A stretch of 20,394 nucleotides of DNA from JBKPDV01 sp046728075. Lineage in GTDB: Bacteria; Acidobacteriota; Thermoanaerobaculia; UBA5066; Gp7-AA6. The translations under genes were made by a program, and so were the position numbers. Under the pieces are notes generated by a model. It worked only from the letters and a program-made list of their open reading frames with translations, was not told the origin of the DNA and ran no database searches. Of the stretch, positions 6,431 to 13,920 are shown one piece after another; the stretch's first letter is position 1; every line of letters begins with the position of its first letter. The stretch spans positions 1 to 20,394 of the forward strand of contig JBKPDV010000201.1 in assembly GCA_046728075.1 (NCBI GenBank). Reading direction: 5' to 3'.

Positions 6431-8419
6431 CTACTGGAAGTACCCGTTCACGTCGATTATCAACTGGACGCTGCCGCTCGCCTGATCGACATGGACGACG
6501 ATGTCGCCGGAGGGACCGAGGGAGAGGATCGCGTTGTTCGCGCGGGTCTGGCCGGGTCGCCAGTTCATCGTCGAGACGAGCGGAAGTGTGCCGCCGCCCG
6601 GGACGGTCCGCAGATCGCCCAGAGCCGTGGACTGCGTCACCGTGAAGTTGAACGCGACCGCCACGGCGCCGGATGGAATGCCGCATTGCCCCGCGATGAC
6701 GAAAGCTCGATCGCCATTGGCCGCCAGCGCGGGCCCGCCATAAGGCCCGGTCGGGTTGCGCGTGTCGGCCACTCTGCAGGGAGTCACCGTGAAGAAGCTC
6801 GCGCCGGCGCCGGCCACGGTCCGGCACGAACAGAACTCGGAGGTGTCGTTGGTGGTCAGGTCCGTGGCCGTAGCGGTGACGGCCGGTCCTGTGAGCGTGA
6901 CCGGTAAGACGGTGGAAAACGAGGCATTGCCGCCGGCGTCAGTCGTCGTGTCGATCGTTCCAAGGAATGTCTCACCCTCCCCGAATCCGGTCGGATCGCA
7001 GGCGGTGTTCGAGAAGAACTCGATCCGGTACGTACGGCTCGCATTGCTGTTCAAAGTTCCCTGGATGGTGGTCGTGCCGACTCCCGCCGTAACGTTCGTG
7101 AGGACCGGGAAGTTCTGGAGGTTGTTCGGCCCGGTGTCTCCGTCTCCGACGTCGTTGGGAGTCGGGCCGTTGCCGATCAGATCGATCCCGAGCCCCTGGT
7201 TCGGCGCCGATGGGCGGCTCGTATTGGCGAAGATCGAGTTACCGAGGATGCGGTTCCCGACTCCGGCCGGACCGCTCGACGCGCCCACCCGACCGAGGAT
7301 GTCCACCCGGACGCCGGCGCCGTCGAAACTGGCGCCGTTGTAGGCAATCACGTTTCCGGACCCTGCCACGGTGCCTCCGACCGTGTTGTTGGAAGAGTTG
7401 CACCCGATGTGCACGCCTCCATACCCGTTGCCGAGCGGCGCGCCGGCCGCATTGACGCCGATCCAGTTGCCTTCGATCACGACGTTGGTCGTCGGGAAGC
7501 TGCAGGGCGAGCTCGCCATGTCCACCCCGAAGAACGCGTTGCCCGCGATCACGTTCCTTTCTCCCGCAGCCGTGCCGCCGATCGTGAAGCCGCCGGAATT
7601 CGCGGTTGAGATGGCGATTCCCGCCGCCCCGTTGGACGAAGAGAGGGCGAGCATCCCGCTCGCATCGGTCCCGATGTAATTGCCCTGCACGAGGTTGCCC
7701 GTGGTAGGGATCCCCGAGGTTCCGTCGATCTGGAGGTTCGCCGCGAACGGATCAGGCGGAGGAAAGCCGGCGCTCTCCCGCGTGGCGGAGATCACGTTGC
7801 GGTCCGCCGGGTTGGGTCCCCCGATCGTGTTGTTCGGGCAGCGCACCCAGAGTCCGATGCCGGCATTGCCCGCCGCAGCCGTCCCCGCCGGGTTGGTCCC
7901 GAGGAAATTGCCCTGGACGGTGTTGCCTCCGGCGCCGGGCACCGAGTCGAGCACGATCGAGGGATTGGTGAACCGGTTGATGACGAGCCCCTTGATCGTG
8001 CATCCGTTCGTCTGGATCGTCAGACCGTTGGCGATGCCTCCGTTCAGACTGCCGTCGAGCTCGATCAGCAGGACGGCGTTGTCTCCCGCCGCCAGCGTGT
8101 TCACGCTTGAACCGGGCTGCGAATATCCGTCGATGGTGACCGGCTGCGTGATCACGAGATAACTGAAGGTCGGCCGGATCGTGTGCACTCCGGCTCCCGG
8201 AATGTTGAAGTGGATCACGTGCGGGCCGGTATTCAACCGCTCCTCTTCGATCGCCGCGCGCAGGGTGCACGTTCCGGCCGCTGTGTGACAGATCCCGTTG
8301 CCGGGGTTGTCGTCGGACTCGTCGCCGGTACTGTCCACGACGAACGTCGCGGCCCGGACGGTCGAGGAGAGGAAAAGAAGCGCGGCGAGCACCAAGGGGG
8401 ACGGGCGGGAGATTGCCAT
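6431..8419 (-). CDS. Secreted CSLREA/right-handed beta-helix protein with shared C-terminal module
   Basis: 662 residues; ATG 8419 has CGGAGG 5 nt upstream. Residues 1-23 are a signal peptide ending in VRA. A CSLREA-type N-terminal domain follows: FVVDSTGDESDDNPGNGIC and CTLRAAIEEE at 51-60. Then come many turns typical of parallel beta-helices: NTVQGNFLGTNPAGT, NLVQGNYIGTDASG, NVIAGNAFFGV, NRILGNSIFANT. A beta-sandwich segment follows (TTTIQGTLNSNASRTYRIEF to TATDLTTNDTSEF). The last 120 residues are the module beginning TVTPCRVADTR and ending DVNGYFQ. Proteins of this build are exported, surface or extracellular, and often bind or cleave polysaccharide, but no catalytic residues are evident here. 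The broken gene at 8973-10891 has the same architecture; the two lie on either side of the PTPS gene, suggesting an old duplication. Confidence 0.92.
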   Translation of the reverse strand: MAISRPSPLVLAALLFLSSTVRAATFVVDSTGDESDDNPGNGICHTAAGTCTLRAAIEEERLNTGPHVIHFNIPGAGVHTIRPTFSYLVITQPVTIDGYSQPGSSVNTLAAGDNAVLLIELDGSLNGGIANGLTIQTNGCTIKGLVINRFTNPSIVLDSVPGAGGNTVQGNFLGTNPAGTAAAGNAGIGLWVRCPNNTIGGPNPADRNVISATRESAGFPPPDPFAANLQIDGTSGIPTTGNLVQGNYIGTDASGMLALSSSNGAAGIAISTANSGGFTIGGTAAGERNVIAGNAFFGVDMASSPCSFPTTNVVIEGNWIGVNAAGAPLGNGYGGVHIGCNSSNNTVGGTVAGSGNVIAYNGASFDGAGVRVDILGRVGASSGPAGVGNRILGNSIFANTSRPSAPNQGLGIDLIGNGPTPNDVGDGDTGPNNLQNFPVLTNVTAGVGTTTIQGTLNSNASRTYRIEFFSNTACDPTGFGEGETFLGTIDTTTDAGGNASFSTVLPVTLTGPAVTATATDLTTNDTSEFCSCRTVAGAGASFFTVTPCRVADTRNPTGPYGGPALAANGDRAFVIAGQCGIPSGAVAVAFNFTVTQSTALGDLRTVPGGGTLPLVSTMNWRPGQTRANNAILSLGPSGDIVVHVDQASGSVQLIIDVNGYFQ

Positions 8420-8479
8420 CGGAGCCTCCGAGAGGCCGAGGACTGTACCAGAGAGCGCGGTGCGTCACCCAGCGTCCAC

Positions 8480-8504
8480 CGAAGGCACCGGGCGAAGGCA
8501 CCGG
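8480..8504. repeat. Short direct repeat upstream of the beta-helix gene
   Basis: CGAAGGCACCGG occurs twice, at 8480-8491 and 8493-8504 (period 13 nt), in the gap between the beta-helix gene start and the PTPS stop. Its role is unknown; it could be a regulator site or a slippage product. Confidence 0.45.
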
Positions 8505-8545
8505 AAGAAGATGGCGAAGCGCGCGACGGCCGATCTTCCCCGAAT

Positions 8546-8920
8546 CTATGACGGCCGGAAGCTCGCGCGGTTCTCGGGGCCTTCCCAGACGATTACTTCG
8601 GCCACGCGGGACGAGCCGATCGCGCCGGAAGCCTCGATTCGTTCCGCGAAGTAGCGGGCGAGGTTCTCGGCGGAAGTGTTGCGGCCCGCGAAGGCCGGGT
8701 GCTCGTTGATGTAGGTGTAGTCGAGCTCCTTCGCGATCGCGTCGAGAGCTTGTTTCGCCGTGATGAAGTCAACGGCGAGGTCGTGGCGCTGCAGCTTCTC
8801 AATCTCGAGAACAATCTCTACCTTGTAGGAGTGCCCGTGCAGCGGCTCCGGCCCGCCTTCGTAATCGATCAGATTGTGCGCGGCCTCGAAGCGGGCGGAG
8901 ACGGTGACGCGGTAGGGCAC
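8546..8920 (-). CDS. 6-pyruvoyltetrahydropterin synthase/QueD family enzyme, PTPS-III-like
   Basis: 124 residues from GTG 8920 (MPYRVTVSARFEAAHN). The fold signature is complete: zinc ligands His15 in FEAAHNL and His28 and His30 in LHGHSYKVEI; then LAVDFITAKQAL, LDYTYINEHPAF, NTSAENLARYFAERI and VIVWEGP near the end. In QueD and true PTPS a catalytic Cys precedes HGH. Here that Cys is absent and the motif is E25-P-L-H-G-H, the ExxHGH pattern of PTPS-III, enzymes reported to replace dihydroneopterin aldolase (FolB) in folate synthesis. The substrate would then be dihydroneopterin triphosphate and the product 6-hydroxymethyl-dihydropterin. No queuosine or folate genes are nearby. The gene sits between two secreted-protein genes, 53 nt after the stop of the one upstream. 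The family is secure; the PTPS-III subtype is likely. Confidence 0.9.
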   Translation of the reverse strand: MPYRVTVSARFEAAHNLIDYEGGPEPLHGHSYKVEIVLEIEKLQRHDLAVDFITAKQALDAIAKELDYTYINEHPAFAGRNTSAENLARYFAERIEASGAIGSSRVAEVIVWEGPENRASFRPS

Positions 8921-8972
8921 GGCGAGACTCTAATCCCAAACAGAGGAAGCTTTTCCGCCGTGGCTTTCTCCC

Positions 8973-10891
8973 CTACTGAAAGTACCCGACGACGTCGATG
9001 AGGAGGTGAACGGTGCCGCTCGCCTGATCTACATGCTTTGATGTCTCCGGTGGGCGGGACCGGCACGATGGCGTTGTTGGCGCGAGTCTGCCCGGCGCGC
9101 CAGTTCAACGTCGAGACCAGGGGCAGCGCAATCCCTCCCGGAACCATCCTTATGTCGCCCAGCGCGGTCGGCTGAGTGATGGTGAAGTTGTATGCCACGG
9201 CTCGGGCGGTCGCCGGAATTCCGCACTGGCCCACAATGACGAACGAACGATCGGCGTTGGCGTTGAGCGCCGGCCCGCCATACGGGCCGTTCGGGCCGCG
9301 GGTGTCGGCCACCCGGCACGGCGTGACGGTGTAGTACTGCGCCGCAAGTGAGAGGCAAGCCGAGAATTCCGAGGTGTTTCCGGCGGAGTCGGTGGCCGTC
9401 GCGGTCAGGCTCGATTGCGCGGAGGAAGCGACCGGGAGTGTGACGTCGAAGCTGCCGTTGCAGGAGGCGTCCGTCGTGACCATGGTCGAGCCGAGCCAGG
9501 TCTTTCCCTGGCCATAGCCCCGCGGGTCGCACACGTCGTTCGCGTAGAAGTCGAGCGTGTACGTCGCCGACGGTTTGCTGTTCAAAGTTCCCGTGATCCG
9601 CGTGCTCGCTCCCAGGATGACGGCCGAGGTCAGCACGGGGTAGTTCTGCAGGGCAAACGGGCCGAAGTCGGCGTCGCACGGGTCAGCGAGCGTCACACCG
9701 TCGTCCTTCCGGTCGATTCCGAGACCGCTGTTGGAATAGATCGAGTTGCGGCGGATGGTGTTTCCGGTCCCCGCGTAGAGAACGACCGCCCTGGCCGTGG
9801 CCCTGCGGCGACGCCGTGTACGGCGGACCGATGTTGTACGCGATGACGTTGCCCGCTCCCGCGGCCGCCCCTCCAATCACGTTGCCGTTGCCCTGGATCA
9901 GAATGCCCGCTCCTCCATTGAGCGCGCTGCCGTTGGGGAGGGGCGAGGATCCGGTGGCATCCGTGCCGATTAGATTGCCCTGAACCGTGCTGGAGCTGCT
10001 CAGGGAAATACCGATACCGAACTTCCCGTTCCCCGAGATCAGATTTCCCGAGCCGGAAGCGGTACCGCCGATCAGGTTGTTCGTGCAGTTCAACCCCACG
10101 AAGATTCCGTTGATGTTCGGGAGGGCTGCCGTGCCAGTTCGGTCCGTGCCGATGTAATTGCCCTGGATGACGTTGTTGGACGTCGGCGACGCAGCTCCGG
10201 AGGTCGTGTTGAGAAAGATGCCACCGCCGAGGACCCCGCCGGATACGAGAATGCGATCCGCAGGAGAGGTGCCGCCGATCGTGCCATTGGAGCTATCTTC
10301 GACGTACAGGCCGTAAGCGATCGACGGCCAGTCGACGACCGACCCGCCCGGATCCGTCCCAAGGAAGTTGCCGATGACCTTGAAGCCGTCCGCGCTCCGG
10401 ATGTCCAGGGGGCCTTGGCACACGTGGATCGCGAGCCCGCGGATCGTCGTGTTGCTCGCTCGGACGGCGACGCCCTCGCAACTGCTGGCGTAGTTGATGC
10501 CGGAGATTTCGATCGTGATGACCGCGTTGTCTCCGACCGGGAGGGTGTTGAGGGTCGACCCCGGCTGCGTGTAGCCGTCGATGACGACCGGCTTCGTGAT
10601 GTTCGGCAGGTTCGAAGCGGGCGCGATGGTATGGAGTCCGGTCCCCGGAATGTTGAAGACGATCTGGTCGTTCGTGCCGTAGGGCCCGACCGCGACGACG
10701 TCCGCGTTGACGTTGGCGCCGTTGTTAATCGACGTGATCGCCTCGCGCAGAGTCACCGAGCCGTCCACGGCGATGGTGTCGCCGGTGCCGGTCACGGTGA
10801 TCGTGGCGGCGGGCGCGTCAGCCGCCGCGAGCGCGGCCCCCGCGATCAGAATCGCGCACAGAAATCTCCGTGGCAGCCGCGGTGGCGTTAT
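8973..10891 (-). pseudogene. CSLREA/beta-helix secreted protein with two frameshifts
   Basis: Three frames must be joined to make one protein of about 640 residues. The first (10891 to about 9800) has a signal peptide (FLCAILIAGAALAAADA), a CSLREA motif (GSVTLREAITSINNG) and beta-helix turns (NVIQGNYIGTDRTGT, NLIGGTASGSGNLISGNG). Near 9785-9800, after SPQGHGQG, the frame changes and continues as AVVLYAGTGNTIRRNSIYSN through TCRVADTR-type sequence (TVTPCRVADTRGPNGPYGGP). Near 9030-9040, after TGDI, it changes again to give HVDQASGTVHLLIDVVGYFQ and TAG at 8975-8973. Each junction needs one extra base or two missing ones. There is no ATG, GTG or TTG at the N-terminus; ATA 10891 is the best-placed start. 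The gene is either decaying or carries sequencing errors. It is a paralogue of the gene at 6431-8419. Confidence 0.8.
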
Positions 10892-10906
10892 CGGGCTCCA
10901 CCTCCC
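10889..10906 (-). promoter_or_regulatory. Strong ribosome-binding site in front of an ATA codon
   Basis: On the minus strand GGGAGGTGG (10906-10898) is followed after 6 nt by ATA at 10891-10889. The frame from this ATA encodes an excellent signal peptide joined to the CSLREA domain. No ATG, GTG or TTG lies between the upstream in-frame stop (TAG near 10940) and the GTG at 10795, which is too far inside. ATA is either a rare near-cognate start or a mutated ATG. Confidence 0.55.
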
Positions 10907-10922
10907 GAGAGTTGGTGGCGCG

Positions 10923-10951
10923 ACGCTATGGCTCTAAAGACAGGTTGTCAA
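10923..10951 (-). promoter_or_regulatory. Likely sigma70-type promoter of the second beta-helix gene
   Basis: A perfect TTGACA (10951-10946) is followed by a 17-nt spacer and TAGCGT (10928-10923; three of six). Transcription would begin near 10916, about 25 nt before the ATA codon and just before the ribosome site. This is the best promoter-like sequence in the window. The rest of the gap up to 11103 shows nothing else I can support. Confidence 0.5.
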
Positions 10952-11103
10952 TGAGGCTCTGAGCGTCCGGCTCTCCGGCCGACCGATACGTCGCTCGGTT
11001 TCCCGATACCCTCCCAAGTCGGCCGCAAGTCGTGCTGGTGCAACATCTGGGTGGTGCCTTCCGGAGCGTTACCAACGGATCGCCTTGTAGCCGCGGCGTT
11101 CTC

Positions 11104-13899
11104 TCAAGCCAGAAGGGTCGCCTCCCGTGTGACCGAAAGCGCCACCTGAGCCTCAGGTGGGATCGCGAGCAAGGTTTCGAGAACCTTCCTGGCGGTCGCC
11201 GTCGGTCCGGCGGACTGGTCCAGGTTGACCTCGAATCGGAGTCGCGTCTGAGCGGGATCGGCCTCCAGCGCGAATGCGCGCAGCGCGGGCATGGTCTCGC
11301 TCCAGCTGTTGGCGACCGCCTCGCCGGCGCGAGCGACGTGCTCGGGTGAGTCGAGGCGCACCGCGTAGCGGGCGCCCCTGACCGCCTTGGAGAGGGCTGG
11401 CTCGGCAGGAGACAGCGCTCGCACCTCCAGCACTTGCAAGCCTTCGGGCAGTTTCGCATTGATGCGCTCAGCCGCCGCCGCTTCGAAAGTGGCGTTGCCG
11501 TCGACGTCGAAGACCTCGTGGAGGCTCTCGAGCCCCAGGGGAAGTGCCGGGCCCATCGAGAGACGCATGTGAGGATTGAAGCCCTCCGTGTACCGGGCGG
11601 GAAGTCCCGCGGCCCGGATCGCGCGCTCGAAAGCGTCCATCGTGTTGCGGTGGGAGAGGAAACGCGCGTCTCCGATCTTCTGGAAGGTCACCCGGTGCCG
11701 GACCACGTGCTGGGGCTGGGAGGTCCGGGTGCGCGTGGGCGAGGCGATGTCCGGCATCGCCTTCTGACGGTAAGCCGCTCCCTTGGCCACGTCACGGTAG
11801 GCAGACGGCCCGGAGGGGGCGAGTGGGGGAGTGGGAGAGGGGGAGATGGGGAGATTGGGAGAGGGCGAGACATCTGCGATCGCCCCCTCACCCCCTCGCC
11901 CCCTCACTCCCTCAACTCCTGGCGCCCGGTCGATTGCTACGCCACTCAACGAAGCCCGCGCCAACACCGTGTCTTGCCCATTACCTGGCACGCCGCAGGC
12001 ATAGCAGTGGCCCCACTTGCAATCCTCTGTCCGCATCTCCTTCTTCGCCTTGACGAGCTCGACCTTCAAAAACCGCTTCGTGATGGAGGCGTCGAGCACG
12101 TCCCACGGAAGGATCTCCTCGGTGTCGTAATCGCGGAGGTACGACTCCTTGGGGATCTGCTCGGCTTCGAACGCCTTCATCCAGAGGTCGTAGCGGAAGT
12201 GCTCGCTCCAGCCGTCGAACTTCACGCCGCTCTTCCACGCGGTGTGGAGGACGCGTCCCATCCGGCGGTCGCCGCGCGAGAGAACGCATTCGATCTCGGC
12301 CTCCCGCGGCTCGTGCCATTTCATGCGCGCGCCGCGCAGCCGGCGAAACTGCTCTTTCAGGTAGGAGAGCTTGCGCTCGAGGATTTCGACGCCGTCGAAC
12401 GGCGCCCACTGGAAGGGAGTCCAGGACTTCGGCACGAAGGATCCGACCGAAACGTTCACCTCGACGCGGCGGCCCTGCTTTTTTCCCTGGGCGAGAATGC
12501 CTTCGACGAGAGTGACGAGCTCGTCCAGATCGGATGAGGTTTCCGTGGGCAGTCCGATCATCGTATAGACCTTGATCAGGTTCCAGCCACGGGAGAACGC
12601 GACCTCCGCCGCGGCGATCATGTCGGCATTCGTGAAGGTCTTGTTGATTACCCGGCGCAGCCTGTCCGAGCCGGTCTCGGGCGCAAAGGTGAAGCCGGAC
12701 TTGCGCACCTCCGACACCGCATCCGCGAGGCCCACGGAGAAGGCCTCCGCGCGAAGCGACGGAAGCGAGATCGAGACACGTCGATCCGAAAGTTGCGGAG
12801 CCAGACACGAGACGAGGGGCTCGATCTGCGAGTAGTCCGCGGTCGAGAGGGAGAGCAGGCCCACCTCGCTCCAGCCGGACTCGGCGATGAACTTCCTGGT
12901 CATCTCGACGACGTCGCCGGGGTCGAGCTCCCGCACGGGCCGGTACCAGTAGCCCGCCTGACAAAAACGGCAACCCTGTGTGCAGCCCCGCATGATCTCC
13001 AGCCCGAGGCGGTCCTGAACGATCTCGACGGAGGGGACCATGGGCTTTTCGGGGTAGTAGTCGGGCTTCAGGACGGGCACCCAGGTTCTCTTCGCCCGTT
13101 CCGGGACGCGCGGATCGTTGCGAGTGATGGACGCGATTCTGCAGCGTTCGTCGTAGGAGACGTCGTAGAAAGAAGGAACGTAGATCCCTTCGATCTGAGC
13201 CAGCGCCGCGAGGATCTCCCGTCTGTCGCCCTTGACAGGCTCGGTCTGGCTTTGCTCGGCCCGGCTCTGCCGCGCCTCGCAGCTCGCGAGGCCAGCCTCG
13301 CGAGACGCCCCGGAGCCGCCGCAGGCGCTTCGCGCATCGCCTAAGACTTCGAGGAACCGCGGCAGCGCCTCCTCCGCGTCCCCAATCAGGAACGCGTCGA
13401 AGAAATCCGCGATCGGCTCGGGATTGGCGGTGCAGGGTCCTCCGCCCAGGACAATCGGATCGGTCTGCCGCCGCTCTCGCTGCCAGACGGGCAGCCCGGC
13501 GAGCTCGAGCATATTCAGGATATTCGAGTAGTTGACCTCCGCCTGGAGCGAAAAGCCCAGCACGTCGAAGTCCGCCACGGGGGCGAAGGACTCGACGGTG
13601 AAGAGCGGAATGCCCTGCTCCCGCATTTTCGCCTCGAGATCCACCCACGGCGCGTAAACGCGCTCGCAGGCGAAGTTCTCCCGGCGATTGACGATCTCGT
13701 AGAGGATCTTCAAGCCGGTATGGCTCATCCCGATCTCGTAGGTGTCGGGAAAGGCCAGGGCGACGGTCACTGCGCAGGCGGAGAGGTCCTTGCGCGTGAC
13801 GTTGCGCTCGAGGCCGACGTAACGGCCCGGCCTCTCCACGTGCGGGAGGAGAGGCTCGAGCCGGCTTCGCACCGACGCGTACCGCATAGAACGGGACAT
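11104..13899 (-). CDS. B12-binding-like radical SAM protein fused to DUF2344 (TIGR03960 + TIGR03936)
   Basis: 931 residues from ATG 13899; MRYASV at 13887 is an alternative start. The N-terminal region has the TIGR03960 pattern: GRYVGLERN, ALAFPDTYEIGMSHTGLKIL, GFSLQAEVNYSNILNML and LGGGPCTANPEPIADFFDAF, a B12-binding-like fold. The radical SAM core carries MRGCTQGCRFCQAGYWYRP near residue 304 (CxxxCxxC cluster). FAPETGSDRLRRVINKTFT and LIKVYTMIGLPTE follow. CKWGHCYACG is probably another metal site. The C-terminal domain (HRVTFQKIGDARFLSHRNTM, YTEGFNPHMRLSMGPALPLG) is DUF2344. The function of this widespread family is not established; links to tRNA or ribosome-related chemistry have been proposed. 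Two segments look inserted: about 40 Cys/Ser/Ala-rich residues near 13220-13340 and a Ser-Pro/Gly-rich piece near 11805-11935, both at domain boundaries. The gene lies 21 nt after the secreted-protein gene upstream. Confidence 0.93.
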   Translation of the reverse strand: MSRSMRYASVRSRLEPLLPHVERPGRYVGLERNVTRKDLSACAVTVALAFPDTYEIGMSHTGLKILYEIVNRRENFACERVYAPWVDLEAKMREQGIPLFTVESFAPVADFDVLGFSLQAEVNYSNILNMLELAGLPVWQRERRQTDPIVLGGGPCTANPEPIADFFDAFLIGDAEEALPRFLEVLGDARSACGGSGASREAGLASCEARQSRAEQSQTEPVKGDRREILAALAQIEGIYVPSFYDVSYDERCRIASITRNDPRVPERAKRTWVPVLKPDYYPEKPMVPSVEIVQDRLGLEIMRGCTQGCRFCQAGYWYRPVRELDPGDVVEMTRKFIAESGWSEVGLLSLSTADYSQIEPLVSCLAPQLSDRRVSISLPSLRAEAFSVGLADAVSEVRKSGFTFAPETGSDRLRRVINKTFTNADMIAAAEVAFSRGWNLIKVYTMIGLPTETSSDLDELVTLVEGILAQGKKQGRRVEVNVSVGSFVPKSWTPFQWAPFDGVEILERKLSYLKEQFRRLRGARMKWHEPREAEIECVLSRGDRRMGRVLHTAWKSGVKFDGWSEHFRYDLWMKAFEAEQIPKESYLRDYDTEEILPWDVLDASITKRFLKVELVKAKKEMRTEDCKWGHCYACGVPGNGQDTVLARASLSGVAIDRAPGVEGVRGRGGEGAIADVSPSPNLPISPSPTPPLAPSGPSAYRDVAKGAAYRQKAMPDIASPTRTRTSQPQHVVRHRVTFQKIGDARFLSHRNTMDAFERAIRAAGLPARYTEGFNPHMRLSMGPALPLGLESLHEVFDVDGNATFEAAAAERINAKLPEGLQVLEVRALSPAEPALSKAVRGARYAVRLDSPEHVARAGEAVANSWSETMPALRAFALEADPAQTRLRFEVNLDQSAGPTATARKVLETLLAIPPEAQVALSVTREATLLA
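11811..11920. repeat. Purine/pyrimidine inverted low-complexity insert in the radical SAM gene
   Basis: A G/A-rich arm (11811-11870) is followed by a C/T-rich arm (11881-11920). Perfect 11-bp arms GAGGGGGCGAG (11813-11823) and CTCGCCCCCTC (11895-11905) mark an inverted repeat. The encoded peptide (SPSPNLPISPSPTPPLAPSG and a Gly/Arg-rich part) lies between the radical SAM part and DUF2344, where length is tolerated. Confidence 0.65.
13283..13304. repeat. Palindrome in the linker of the radical SAM gene
   Basis: Perfect 10-bp inverted repeat CTCGCGAGGC, CA, GCCTCGCGAG. It lies inside a segment (about 13220-13340) encoding Ser/Ala/Gly-rich residues not expected between the B12-like and radical SAM domains. 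It probably belongs to a small mobile or interspersed repeat inserted in frame. Confidence 0.65.
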
Positions 13900-13920
13900 T
13901 CTATACGGCCGCGTCGATTC

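Noticed and set aside
6342..6827. N-terminal extension of the secreted protein ending at 5136
   Set aside because: The extra 162 residues are the module coding region of the neighbouring gene read in another frame. The signal peptide and ribosome site fix the start at 6341.
11981..13648. 555-codon minus-strand frame within the radical SAM gene
   Set aside because: It is an out-of-frame shadow with Arg-rich, featureless sequence. The frame 11104-13899 carries all conserved motifs.
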